The notes beneath the pieces were generated by a model. The model saw nothing but the letters and a program-made list of their open reading frames with translations. It ran no database searches and was not told the origin of the DNA. 64,000 nt of DNA, from NCBI RefSeq assembly GCF_024868665.1, contig NC_079891.1, forward strand, positions 32,153,592 to 32,217,591, in the 5' to 3' direction. The translations under genes and the position numbers were made by a program. This stretch comes from Triplophysa rosa. Taxonomy: Eukaryota > Chordata > Actinopteri > Cypriniformes > Nemacheilidae. Shown here one piece after another: positions 47,931 to 59,800 of the stretch; position 1 is the first letter of the stretch; each line of letters opens with the position of its first letter.

Positions 47931-48536
47931 TCAGTTCTCTGTACCGAGTCTATGGTAAACTGGGTATAGAAGAGCCACCACGTATCCATTGCGACGACCG
48001 TGCTGGTAATGCGCTCTCACGTCTTCCTCCCAGTTTGCTCTCGGGCACGTAGTGTTGAGAAACTGGTTCTCCTTCTCGTTGCTGGCCTGGAGCTGCTGGC
48101 TTGACATCTGGGCGAAGTCTTTCCCCATCATCTGTCTGGCTTGCTCCTCGGCGGACTGGAAGGAGAGGACGTTGTACGTTGTGGCTTCAGTAAAGGCTGC
48201 ACCTTCACTCTGCGTGGACTCAACGGATCCCTCCTCCGTGTAGATCTGCATGAAGACCACCAGGCACAGGATGAGCAGCCACCGTTTGGCGGGGCTTTTC
48301 TCGACCGGTGGGAGATATTTGCGCACTTTTGAGGGGTACATGACCCTCGTGTTCCTCTTGCGCGGGCGCGTCGGAGCCGCGCGGTAAGGGAGCGTCGGCT
48401 CCGGAATGCGCTCGAAGGTGAAGATCTCCGGCTCCGTGTTGCGCGGCATCACCGGTCTGAAATCAAAGTGCGGCTGCTGCTGGAAGAAGTTGTTTGTCGG
48501 GACTGAGAAGACCAGACTATCTGATCTGGCGTACAT
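47931..48536 (-). CDS. ier3: Immediate early response 3 (IER3/IEX-1)
   Basis: An intact single-exon 201-residue frame. PEIFTFERIPEP (36-47) matches the mammalian IER3 N-terminal signature PEIFTFDPLPEP. A basic run PTRPRKRNTRVMYP (55-68) corresponds to the human RSRRVLYP region. The transmembrane helix (about 86-99) is LLILCLVVFMQIY, preceded by SPAKRW. The C-terminal half (100-201) is longer than in human IER3 (156 aa in total) and not obviously conserved. In mammals IER3 is a type II membrane glycoprotein induced within minutes by serum, stress, NF-kB and p53; it modulates ERK signalling and apoptosis. A TATA box 90 nt upstream and an ARE cluster downstream fit immediate-early control. Human IER3 also neighbours DDR1. 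Confidence 0.92.
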   Translation of the reverse strand: MYARSDSLVFSVPTNNFFQQQPHFDFRPVMPRNTEPEIFTFERIPEPTLPYRAAPTRPRKRNTRVMYPSKVRKYLPPVEKSPAKRWLLILCLVVFMQIYTEEGSVESTQSEGAAFTEATTYNVLSFQSAEEQARQMMGKDFAQMSSQQLQASNEKENQFLNTTCPRANWEEDVRAHYQHGRRNGYVVALLYPVYHRLGTEN

Positions 48537-48621
48537 TCTTTTCGTTTCAGGTCAGTTCGCGCTATTCTCTGCGTCTTGTTCTTTAGTTCTCAAAGTAACC
48601 TCTTGTGACTTCAGCGTGAGG

Positions 48622-48630
48622 TTTATATAT
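48622..48630 (-). promoter_or_regulatory. ier3: TATA box of ier3
   Basis: Minus-strand ATATATAAA lies about 90 nt before the ier3 ATG, so a start site near 48595 and a leader of about 60 nt are expected. Upstream lie GGGTGTGGC (KLF/Sp-type CACCC box, near 48664-48672) and a weak kB-like GGGGATTTTT (48713-48722). Confidence 0.6.
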
Positions 48631-49810
48631 TTTGCTTTTAAGAGACGCCCATGTTTTAAAGCCACACCCTTAAAATGAGTTTGCTCAAGACGGAAAAACA
48701 CAATTTTAACGAAAAAATCCCCAGAAATCTGAGAATATGAACTCAACACATGACACAACACAACACACCGAGCTACGTTTACCTGCCTACATATAATAAT
48801 ATGATCTTATTTATAGATAAAGTTAACTTTTCACAGTTATAAATGTTGCTGCCTTAAATGTTTAAGTATTATCAAACTGTGTAAATCTTTTCAGCTTAAT
48901 ATTTTAAATCTTGACTCGTGATCAAATGCTGTAACATGAGAAAATGTTAAAAGAGTTTTTTGAAAACTTTTCTGGTAAAGTGATATAAACATTGCCATGA
49001 CTTATTTATCACATTATTTTTACAGTGTGTTTATCAGTTATATCAGTCTTAAAACAAATGGTTCCAATTAACATCAAAAAGGTTCTTGATAGGGTTCTGC
49101 AAGAAAACAAAAACATTGAACTATCTTGTTTTTTTACATGCTAGTATTACTGTATGTATGCTATTCACAACAAAGGTGCTAAAAAGTTCACCAATGCCAT
49201 AGAAAACATTTTTGGTTGCCCACAGAACATTTCGGTTCATTTCGGAACCATTCGGTTTTCTTTTTATAAACACTAGAACTACAAAGAACGCTTTGTGCAA
49301 CACACATTTTTTGTAAATGTAATGCTCAAGGTTTTTTCTCTTACTGTCTAAACTGTTTGTGTGAACCATTATACATTTATATCATTTAAATCAGTGTTTT
49401 CTTAGCTTCTAAAAGGCATGGCTAGCAAGTGTCAAAGCTATTGTGTCGAGCTAGAATAGCATTTTCTTTCATGGCTTCCAGTGTAGGGATGTCCCTTATG
49501 ACAACACTGATGTAAAAACTTGTCATATTAGCATAATACATTTCAAATGTTATGGATTAATAAAGAACTCTTTCAATAGCCACCTTTTAAAGTAAGTACT
49601 ATCTAGACCACAATGTAGCCTACATTAAAAACATATAGGCTAACAATTATAATGACAACAATAATAATACAAAATAATAAACATTATACATTATTACCCA
49701 TTACTTGGAAATATGTTTTTTCCAATTTAGTCTTTATGCAACCAACTCTGTTCACAAATAAAGTAACGAATTTGCTAAATTATGTTATAGAATATGTTTT
49801 CTTACATTTT

Positions 49811-50031
49811 TAGGGCTGTCAAACGATTAATCACGATTAATCGCATCCAGAATAAAAATTTGGGTTTACATAATTTAAATTATTGGCAAATATACATTTT
49901 TCTAAATATTTGTGTACATGCATGTGTTTATAAATACAAAATGAATATGCACAGTACACAGACATGCATTATGTAAACACAGACTTTTATTCTGGATACG
50001 ATTAATCGCGATTAATCGTTTGACAGCCCTA
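49811..50031. mobile_element. Fold-back hAT-type MITE, TAGGGCTGTCAAACGATTAA ends
   Basis: The ends TAGGGCTGTCAAACGATTAA and TTAATCGTTTGACAGCCCTA are perfect inverses, and pairing continues inward (CGATTAATCGCATCCAGAAT, ATTCTGGATACGATTAATCG). ATTTT flanks both sides. 221 bp. Related in its terminal 10 bp to the 8204 element. Confidence 0.85.
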
Positions 50032-50267
50032 ATTTTAATTAATGTTGCAACTGTCTCCTGTTATGGGGTCAGTTGCAACATTTGACTTCGTCTGTTCAAG
50101 TATATATTGTGCGTGTATATACGCATGTTACAGCAGTGTATAGGTGGGTAGCTGACATATGTGGGTATAACATATTAAAATTTTGGTTTTCTACTGAAAA
50201 CAGTCTCTGAGAAACTGAAGGAAATACAAAAAGTGTTGCAACCGTCCCCAGTATCCCCTACATAATT

Positions 50268-50786
50268 TACATTTACATTTAGTCATTTACATTTACCTTT
50301 ACCTTTAGTCATTTACCGGCCACTTTTTCCACAGCGACTTACAGAGAGTCCAGGCAGCAATAAGCGATATGTCATACAGGAGCAATAATACAATAGGTGC
50401 TAATACCAAGTTACTAGTTTCAACAAAAGCTAGACCAATACCTGTTGAGAGAAAGAGAGAGGGTTAGTTTTTTTTAATCTTTTTTTTACTCATTTGCCTG
50501 TCAAGTACTTACAGAAGAGATGTGTTTTAAGTCGTTTTTTGAATGTTGTGAGAGATGTGGTTGACTAGACTGAGTTAGGAAGAATGTTCCACCAGGAAGG
50601 AGTTGTGAAGGACAATGAGCGGGTAAGCGATTTACTTTAGCAGACGCTTTTATCTAAAGCGACTTACAGAGTCTTACAATTTTTCGAAGTCTTTCTTTGC
50701 CTGTCAAGTTTTCACAGAAGAGAAGGGTTTTAAGTAGTTTTTTGAATGTTGTGAGAGAAGTGGTTGACCGGACTGAGTTGGGAAGA
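50268..50786 (-). repeat. SINE-tail copies with a duplicated 90-bp block
   Basis: Inverted SINE tails occur at about 50268-50345 and 50634-50680. The block at about 50496-50585 (CCTGTCAAGTACTTACAGAA, then TTTTTTGAATGTTGTGAGAG) recurs at about 50700-50786 with scattered substitutions. Two insertions of one retroposon family are more likely than a local duplication. Confidence 0.65.
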
Positions 50787-51385
50787 AACAATGTTGGCAA
50801 ATGTGTACATCTGGACAGTTGTCATCAATGCTCATCTTATACATGAAAATATGAAAAATCAGTTTGAAAGCATGTAGAACTCACACTGTAATAATAGTGC
50901 TGATGTAAAGAGTTTGGTATCAGGCCATGCAGACAATGCGCCACAGGTTACATCAAACAGTGAAGAAGCAGAATCATGCCGACTCCATACATGGAGTTGA
51001 TTTCCAAAGAAACGGTCTTCCCCCTATCATGAATCAACATGAGACTAAAACTCAGATTACTTCCTTTATCAGGAAGGTACAGAACATTGATTTTTAATTC
51101 AACTACTTTACCAAATAGTATACTTTTACTATGTGTAAACCAAGATGACATTAGTTTAGTTTAATGCAAAGTCAACTTAGAAAACTTAGTTGTCCCCAGT
51201 ATTTTCACTTTGCATTTGACTGATACGGTATGTGTGTACATTGCTCATGCATTCTCTGTGGTCTGCCGAGTTTCTCTTAGTGCGAATGGAGGTATGTCTG
51301 CCCCGGGTAAAACCTCGGGTATGGCATGTTGACTTTAGGAAGGGCCACAAAGGCTTGGCGTCACCCTACTAAAAATAACACTCAT

Positions 51386-51386
<1 letters not shown>

Positions 51387-51469
<83 letters not shown>
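51387..51469. repeat. (CA)n microsatellite
   Basis: About 41 uninterrupted CA units. Confidence 0.97.
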
Positions 51470-51471
<2 letters not shown>

Positions 51472-52859
51472 AGTTTGAAGAACAGTTGTAGGTGAAGGTG
51501 TGAAATTCAAGCTCTGTGATTTATGGTTTCCGAGTTGTTGAGCAATGCAGCGTGTAATGTGACTTGTGCATTCCGTTTGTGCCTTCAAGCCTAGCAAAGT
51601 TGATCTTAAATCACATTCATGAGAGCAAAAAGATTAGGATCTAACTGCGTTATGGCTGTACCAGTCGCTGTGAACTACCTCTACCTCTCAGAAAATGTCG
51701 CACACTATTTGATCTGCTTTTGTTTGTCTGGGATTCACACAGTTTCGGCCAATTAGAGTTTGTGATTAGAAACTATAGTTTCTCAAAAGAGCGTAACACG
51801 AGGGACAGTTCACATTCTCTCTGTCGGCTGAACTGGCAGATGAAACCTGACAGCCAGAACAGAAAGCATGAATTCTTGGTTTGTTAGTGAGACGTGGGTC
51901 ATTGTTTCCCATTAAAGTGTCTCATTCATGTTCTCTGTAGTTTTCCAAGCGTCTACGTGCTGGTTATCATGTCAGTCAAACATAATTTTGCAGCACCGAT
52001 GATTACAGTAAGGGGGCGGCCTGTGTCACTTTCAGGTTGGGGAATGAATGCATGTACAGTAATGAGAATTCAAAACGAAGTGCTTATGAAAAAGGCTTCT
52101 TTTAAGTATATCTTTCCGGGTGAAATATGAGCCAGACGTATTCTTACATTCTTAGAATTAGTTAACGTTACTGAAATGAGCATTGTTGTAACATAAGAGG
52201 GACAAAAGCGTAAACCAAATGCTCCTAAAGCATTATTATAGATGTCTATTTATAGGTTGGAATGTGTAACCTTTTCTAAACAATTGGACCGTCAAAGGAG
52301 GTGTGAAAATCCTGGATGATTGACAGATACAGTATGCTTTAGCGTCACAGCAGATTAAAGTAATGCGTTTAGAGATGCTTGAAGCAGCACTGTGTGACGT
52401 TTACAACTGAATTAATGATGTCTATTGAATTCTATTGCTGAAATACACTCATATGGATAAGGGCAGTTTTCAAAAATAATTCAAGTTTTTTATCGTACAC
52501 ACTACACGTTTTTTTCCTGATCTTAAAGCTCTAAGGCGATAGAGAGGCAAAATATTTCAACTTTAATAAATAATATTTAAAATACATACCCAAAGAATTG
52601 CGTATAGTTTAGTGTTGTGTATAGTATTATATGGATGAATACTACATTTGCCAGAATGCTCAAAGAAATTTGGCCTTTAAAACTGAACCAAACATAAAAA
52701 TCCAGATTTCAAGATGGAAAGATAAAAAGCCAGTCTTTCCTGTGAATTTTTCTTTCCGTCATTACAATTCAGACTTCTGTGTTTCTGTAGCTCAATTGAT
52801 GGGCATTGCATCAACAAGACAAAGATCATGGGTTTGATCCTGAGACCTGAGATGCGCGC

Positions 52860-53075
52860 TCTAAAAAAATGTTGGGTTATTTCATCCCAGCGTTGGGTCA
52901 AAAAATGGACAAACCCAACCACTGGTTTGGTTGTTTTAACCCATAATGCTGGTTTGTTTAACCTATTATTGGGTCAAATATAAATCATTTGCTGGGTTAA
53001 TTAAACCCAACGGTTGGTTTTGTCCATTTTTGACACAATGCTGGGTTGAAATAACCCAACATTTTTAAGTGTGCA
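52860..53075. mobile_element. Fold-back MITE with GTTGGGTTATTTCA arms
   Basis: The left arm AAAAATGTTGGGTTATTTCA and right arm TGAAATAACCCAACATTTTT are exact inverses, and several CCCAACG/GGGTCAAA units repeat in both orientations between them. About 215 bp; the transcript would fold into a long hairpin. Confidence 0.8.
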
Positions 53076-54056
53076 CTGTTAGCAGCTTTGGATAAAAATG
53101 TCTATCAAATAAATAAATGTAGAGTACAAAAATCACATTTAATATCCTAAAATCAGACTCATTGAGCCAGTTGTTCATTTATTCTCTATGCACATCAAAA
53201 GAATTAAAGAGACTAAACTAGATATTAAAGTCAATTTAAAAGACAGAACACCGCTCTGTCTCACACTTTAATATTGGCATATGTCAAGTTTACGTCTAAG
53301 CCTCTCATGATGATTCAAAATTGAGTTCTCATGGGAACAGAAATGTTCAGCCCTGTGTATTGATAACAGTTTGGGCATAAATCAGATGACTAATGTGTTT
53401 GTGATGATGACAATGCATCACACCTGCTCTCTACATGATATAAGCAGACAGGTACACATTTTCTCACAGTGCTGGTTGAAGTTGCACAGATGTTAATAAG
53501 CTGAGGCACTCAACAGGTGACTATGGTGTTTCTACGGTGATGTAATGTTCACTGGTAAGTTTCAGGTACTGTAATGTCTAACTAGCGCAAAAGCAGTTAC
53601 ATTAGAGGTTTGGTATGTAAATGTGCATGTTTGGGGTCGTTGTCATTACCATGAGACCGATGTTTGTCTGGGTGTCCTTACTTTGTGAAACATGTTGGTC
53701 GTAGATTTCACATTCAAAGTTTCAGGCATCATTTACATCCTTCGACATTCCGTTTAGTTCAAATGTATTTCTATGCAAAGCAGCTTTACAGTAAATGCAC
53801 CGTACAAATGATGTAAAACATATTTGATTACTGTAAAAAATGATGAAAACATGTTTGGTCAGTCCTTTTTAGTGTATTAAATGTATGTTTACTTTAATCT
53901 TTAAGAGACGAATAGATTGGACGGTAAATATAATAAATGATTTATTTTGTGTTTTTATGACCATATATATAGCAAATTTATGTATGTATGTATGTATTTT
54001 TTATCACCATTAAAATTAATTTATGTAGGCTATTATATTTATTATATTATATTATT

Positions 54057-54393
54057 TACGACCCTGAACCACAAAACCAAGTAGCACAGGAATATTTGTG
54101 GCGAAAGCCAACAAAACATTGTTTTGTTCAAAATGATCGAGTTTTCTTTTATGCCAAAAATCATTAGGATATGAAGTAAAGATCATGTTCCATGAAGATA
54201 TTTTGTACATTTCCTGCCGTAAAGCTTTATTTTTGTGAGTGGATGCAACAAAATCGCTAACAAAAATGGCCAGAAACAAGCCTACAAACTTCCCTCGCTG
54301 CTGCCTATTTATTCGGCTTTCAGATGATGTGTAAATCTCAATTTCGAAAAACTGAGCCATAAAAGCCATTTTTGTCGTCCAGGGTCACATTTA
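54057..54393. mobile_element. MITE with GACCCTG-ACCACAAA ends
   Basis: The left end ACGACCCTGAACCACAAAAC and right end TTTTGTCGTCCAGGGTCACA are imperfect inverses. The interior (GCTGCCTATTTATTCGGCTT) is typical of a very abundant cyprinid element; a 105-codon antisense frame over it is incidental. Confidence 0.75.
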
Positions 54394-54505
54394 ATATTGT
54401 ACATATCATACTATTAATATTATTTCCTTCTATTATCTAGTTTGCTTTTCTTGTCCCACTTTGTGATATAATAAGACACTAACAAAGGAAGAGTCGTTTA
54501 AATAT

Positions 54506-54511
54506 TTTATT
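54506..54511 (-). terminator. Candidate poly(A) signal of ier3-like gene
   Basis: Minus-strand AATAAA about 590 nt downstream of the ier3-like stop codon. By motif only. Confidence 0.35.
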
Positions 54512-55101
54512 ATGTCAAATTATATACAGTGTAATTATTTAATAGTACAACAAATCTACAGTAATATTGTAAATGCAAGAGCAGACGCTATCCAGACAAA
54601 GCGCAAATATTTCCTATCGTCACACCACGATGTAATAGTTTCTCTCCATCCTGATATTCATTTTTCAACCCAATATGAATATATTTAATGGCACATGGCG
54701 GATTACACATACTTTGCCGTCAGTGATGGAAGCATTCCCAGACGCACACACACAACCGAGTCTCAGCGCTGGAGTGTTGAGCATGCTGTGCGAGTTTGTT
54801 TTTTCTCTCAGTGAATCATAGACTTGCCTTTCCTCTACGCCGTTGTGTGACGTGTGTGTGTGTATCAGCACTCAGATGGCCGGATTTCAGTGAATGTGGG
54901 AAATCCAGTACAGCTCAGATGGGTTTATTCAATCACGCTGCTCTTTCCTGTAGCACAGACATTTTTTCCCTTTGTGTGCACGTGCACGTTCCCGCACGCT
55001 CTTATAGTGTTTTCTGGAAAAGCTCACTAACAGTTCCTGTGCTTGCGGTTTTGCATTCACACACAGATGTGGCATTTGCCACAAGTCTCAGAAACAGCTC
55101 C

Positions 55102-55575
55102 TCACTCGGTACAATACGCTCGGGCGCTAACGTGACTGTTTAAACCCCAGCACTGTGCCACGTCTATCTCTGAAGACCCCCAGGTTAAGGGTCTCTCCGT
55201 CGCAGCTTCCCCATATGAGCAGGAGGTTTCCTGGGACGGCTGTTGGGTCTCACAGAGCCCGTCCTCCATGTAGATTTGCAGGAAAAGTAAAGCAGAAAGC
55301 AGAAGCAGCCATCGTTTTGCAGGATCGCTCTCCTCTTTTGGCAAGATCTTCCTCGCTCCTGGGGGGTAGAGGACCCTTCGGGTACGCGGCCTTTGGGATC
55401 TAGTAGGTTTAGAGGAGATGGGTTTGTCTCCATCGTCCAACCTTTCCACACTGGCATACGGATGAAGCTCTGAGGATGGAGAATGCATCTTTAAAGATGA
55501 TTGAGAGCTTTGTTGTCTGTGTAGATTTGTTTCGTCTCCAATACGCTGGCTAACAATCATCAATTCCGCAAACAT
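55102..55575 (-). CDS. IER3-like protein (second, diverged ier3-type gene)
   Basis: A single-exon frame. I start at the ATG at 55575 (157 aa); the open frame extends upstream to 55623 only through a TTG codon. RVLYP (67-71) follows a basic run (RSQRPRTRR); KRW (87-89) leads into the transmembrane helix LLLLSALLFLQIY (90-102). Across the 36 residues from RV-YP to QIY it is identical to the neighbouring ier3 at 21 positions with no gap, and the total length is close to human IER3 (156 aa). It lacks the PEIFTF motif. The C-terminal tail has five cysteines and no clear match to ier3. It is probably a tandem or older duplicate with a membrane-anchored, stress-type role, but its function is inferred from the relationship alone. 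A consensus TATA box supports expression. Confidence 0.8.
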   Translation of the reverse strand: MFAELMIVSQRIGDETNLHRQQSSQSSLKMHSPSSELHPYASVERLDDGDKPISSKPTRSQRPRTRRVLYPPGARKILPKEESDPAKRWLLLLSALLFLQIYMEDGLCETQQPSQETSCSYGEAATERPLTWGSSEIDVAQCWGLNSHVSARAYCTE

Positions 55576-55673
55576 TCGTGCTGACTCTTTCCTCAAATGG
55601 TTTGCTTTGAGACCTTTTTTCAAAATCTTAGTTCCGCTGTGTCTTGTGGTAATTTCACCTGTGAATCATTAGT

Positions 55674-55683
55674 CCTTTTATAG
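55674..55683 (-). promoter_or_regulatory. TATA box of ier3-like gene
   Basis: Minus-strand CTATAAAAGG is a textbook TATA box, 99 nt upstream of the ATG at 55575. A start site near 55648 would leave about 70 nt of leader. Confidence 0.65.
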
Positions 55684-57293
55684 ATGTGCTTCACATGGGT
55701 GTAACCCGAACACCTTTTTCAGGACCCGCCTTGTGTGTGCTTGAACGGTTCCTGGGGTTATTTTTAGCTCTGTTTACCCTCACGGCATCCCCTTTAATTT
55801 GGTCGAGGGAAGCCCTTGTTCTCCATGACATGCCACGCGTGCTTGCTTACTAATTTTATTTGAATTGTTGCAACATCTAAGCCATAAACTATTCAGGCAT
55901 GTTGCTTCAGGTAGGCTACTATTGTTCAGGACAGTGAAAATAAAGCAAAATCACAATATTCAACTTGTATGTTTCCTGCAGGCCCGGTGCTCAGGGGCTA
56001 CAACAAAAGTGCGTTTTTTGCACGATGGTCTTGCCTTTCAAGAATTGTGGAGCGTGTTGCAACAGAATGGAAGAAATTTTATGTTCCCTTTTTCACAAAA
56101 CGTGAAACATCTGGAATTCTCTGTGGTGGCTGGTGTTGTGTACATGTTTCTCATAAAATTGCTTAAAAGAATCAAAAATAGAAACAAATGAGACAATTGT
56201 TAAAATACAAGAGTATGGAGGTGTAAAACGAGGTCAAATAATCTGGATGTGAGTAAATTTGATGAGAAATCTTTGAGTTCATATTGAGATCTTCAATAAT
56301 ATTCACTTTTGATTGCAGACGTGACAAATCTGAGCTCAGTTTGAGACATTGTTGAGATATCTGAAACTCTAATGGACACATTTGTGAGATTTCTGCCTCT
56401 TTTTCTCAGAAGGAAATATCCGAGACGCAAAATACCTGAGCAAAAGTATCCTCTTACCTCATGTGATCTCATCACTGCAATGGAGAAATAAGTGAGATAT
56501 AAAAGAGATCTCATCTGTAATGATTCTTTCTACGGACTGATACAAATCTTTCGATTTTGCAAAAACGTGCTGCCGTCGCTATTTTGAGTGGTTACCAGAT
56601 TCATAACATCTTTTTCTCAGAAACTTCCCAGAAACTGTGACAAAAGGGCCCTGAATATACAATTCCAGAGGGGCCTGAGGCTCAATGACAGATGGAAAAT
56701 ATTGGGCGTATCTGAGAACCTGACACTCGAAGGTAAACATTTCGTCTTTGCATTCCGTACAGAATTACAGAGTTTGACCTTCAAGGGACTCTTGCACTTC
56801 GCATTTGTTTCCAGGTTGCTATGGTAACTCGTTATTCCTGCAGCCACAGTATAGAAACCTCAAGATGTATATTCATGGTTGCTCAAATGACACGGTTATT
56901 AGAGAACTTTGGCGAGTGTGGTTTAGGTTCCAGCTCAGGCTGATGACATGGCTGTTGGGTTTAGATGAACTTTTTGAACCCAACAAAAGAGCTTCTGTGA
57001 ACCCACACACAGAAAGTGTTTAACAGGATGTAGGTTTTGATTGATGGGGGTCGCGTGATCTATAAGCAGGAATGATTTCCACTTGGTGACCGGCTTGTTT
57101 GTGGAGGAGTGTTTATGGTAAGAACCGCATCACTCTTTAATGACGTTACTCATCGGTCACTTACTACTATCCCTGAAGAATACGTTCACATTAATGCTTG
57201 GAGTTCATTCATAAGTATTAATTTTTATGGGTGCTCCTTGGGATTCAAACTCATGACCTTTGTGCTGCTAACAAAATCAATATAGCCTACAAA

Positions 57294-57757
57294 AATACGG
57301 ACAGGGAAAAAATTAAAGAGACCATTTCTTTTATGAATTTACTATTTATAGGTATGCGTTTAGGTAAAATAATATTTTTTGTTTAATTCTGTTTACTACT
57401 TAGAAATATTGTTTGCATTTATTTGTAGAAAATAAAAACTGGAGAAACAGGTCAAGATGCTCTGTATTTTTTCAGACCTCAAATACTGCGAAGAAAACAA
57501 GTTCATATTCACTTTTAAGCATCAAAACAGTCATATTTGTACGTAAGTGTAAAAATATCTATTTTTTATGTGATAACCTGGATTTTTGATCACAGTTTTC
57601 ACGTGTCTTGTCATGCTGTCAGTCTCTCACATTGCTGTTGGATGACTTTATGTCGTTGAAATTCAACAGACACTGTACTGGAATGACCACAATACATCTA
57701 GAAATGCTGATTAAATAAAAATTTGGAATAGCCTCTTATTTTTTTCCACGGCTGTAC
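57294..57757. mobile_element. Inverted-repeat element
   Basis: The left TACGGACAGGGAAAAAATTA and right TTATTTTTTTCCACGGCTGT are imperfect inverses. About 460 bp between them, non-coding. Family unassigned. Confidence 0.5.
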
Positions 57758-59346
57758 ATATGGAATATTCATATATCAATAAAATTATACATATAATACT
57801 TTACCCTTTAAACCGATTTACAGCAAAAATCTATAACTTTTAACAAAATACCTTCTCATAAAAACTATAACAAAAACGAAAATTACTATGTAATCATTGC
57901 AATAATTCTGTAATAATTCTTGCAATTATTTGTGCAAAAATTAAGAGCCCAATCACGTACAAAAGCACATCTTCCTGCAACAAGTCACAATATTCGGGGT
58001 ATCGGCCATACAAACAGTATGTGTGGAGTTAAATTCGGACATTTAAATCTACAATCCATAACTTTTGTATAGTTAAAATGAAAGAAAAATCAGTTATTGA
58101 GCAAGTACATAAATAAATCACTGTTCAAAACTTTCTCCTTCCCCCGATTATGCAAAAGTGGTAAAGTCATTTGTGTACAAGGGAAAGGCCTAAACTACAT
58201 TACAAGTTCATCTCTAGCTCAGAAAAATATGCATTATTTGACCATTTTTGGTGCTGTGTTTCAGTTCCCATTTTAATAGGATGTTTCGTCATTTCAGTGA
58301 CATTATGAAGCAAGCTCTTATCCGGGTTGCTTCAGTTTTCTCATGACACCATGAATCTCATGAATCTGAACAGAAAAAAACAATTCCACAATGCAGCAAA
58401 AGTGCGTACACTTTAATTATAATTATAATAATTCGAAAGTTCATTTAAAAGCATGGGTTAAAACAACTCAGCGTTTTCAAAGTGCATCTATAAAGCACAT
58501 AAAGGCCGCAATGTAAAGATCTCGTGCTTTGAATGATGTTGTTGGAGTAAAATAGCTGGAAGGTATAGAGATTTGGAAAACTTAGTCTGGTCGTGGGCTA
58601 AACCACAAAGCAGAAGAATGCACCGGCCCCGCTCTCCACCTTCATTCTCAGTCTTTCCTCACGATAGCTGCACGCGACCCACAGATCAAACACCCGATAA
58701 AACCTTCATTCTTTTCATCTTTCTTTTAATTCGTTTTTTGGTCGCTCTTGCTGTTTTGCCTTTATTCATCGAACACCGTTGAAAAATGAGTTCCAGCAAT
58801 TTTGGCTAGTTTGACGTTTTCTGGAATTGCTTTACCAAGACATTCACAGTACATAATTGAGCTGTCTGTAAATTCAGATGTCTGGATTATACATGTCCCG
58901 ACATTGATACTTATATTATTTAACCTCCCCGCGGCATGTGCATACTTCATCTGCAGCAGGAAGGTGGGAAAGTGTGATATGAATAGCAGCTAGGTGAAAA
59001 AGTCATAGCTCTTCTACATATAACCAATGAGGAGCTATTTTTTAATGACCATGACACACAATATAACTCAAATTCTTATTAACAGAGACATTTGCTGTAA
59101 TTTTAACGGAATAACTGCATTTCAATCTTTTTTAATCAACATAAATTAAAAGCAGCGCCAGAGATTCATTTATAAATGCGTGTTTTTGCATGTGTGCGTA
59201 TGGCAATCGCGTGACATGAGCTTTTAGGTCGTGTCTCAAAGCGATTAAAAAGAATCTTGTTATTCAGAAAGAGGCTGTAGGCAGGTGGGGTTTGTAACTG
59301 GGATCCAAAATTATTTGTGGTGGTAACCAAGCTTCAGTCTCTCTCT

Positions 59347-59365
59347 ACACACACGCACACACACA

Positions 59366-59429
<64 letters not shown>
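59347..59429. repeat. (CA)n/(CACG)n microsatellite
   Basis: CA followed by eight or so CACG units and then pure CA, the same compound layout as the tract at 1727. Confidence 0.96.
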
Positions 59430-59431
<2 letters not shown>

Positions 59432-59800
59432 TGTTGTGCTTTCGTGTTTTATAGTGATTTTTCATAGACATACAGTACATGACTTTTATACTGTACAAAG
59501 TCTATATTCTATCACCTTATGTTATTTAGTATGATATAATTTATATTTTAAAAATGTCCCCACAATGTAAAAAAATGGTCTGGTATTAAAATCTGTGTGG
59601 GAACATTTACCACAAACACACAGTTGTCTCCAAGGGTGAAACCAAGACTAAACTACCAAACACAGCAAACAAACTACAACCAGCAACCAAACACAAATAT
59701 ACTGCAATTTTGCACGTAACTTAAACGATGAAGAATATTCTCAATAAAGTAAGAGTTATATAACACTGTGTACATACTTACATGTGAGGTAAAACACAAT

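Larger units (their letters stand above)
48780..54500. other. Intergenic between ier3 and the ier3-like gene
   Basis: No gene supported. It holds a hAT element at 49811, SINE-tail repeats and a duplicated segment at 50268-50786, a CA tract at 51387, a fold-back element at 52860 and a MITE at 54057. Confidence 0.5.

Noticed and set aside
48713..48722. NF-kB site in the ier3 promoter
   Set aside because: GGGGATTTTT matches only loosely; mentioned with the TATA box but not called as a site.
54052..54369. 105-codon minus-strand frame
   Set aside because: Lies wholly inside a short inverted-repeat transposon.
55576..55623. Longer N-terminus for the ier3-like protein
   Set aside because: The extra 16 codons start at TTG, not ATG; the first ATG is at 55575 and gives a length close to human IER3.
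55865..56191. 108-codon plus-strand frame next to the ier3-like gene
   Set aside because: No motif recognised, no splice sites or TATA context; two frames overlap over the same bases, as expected by chance.
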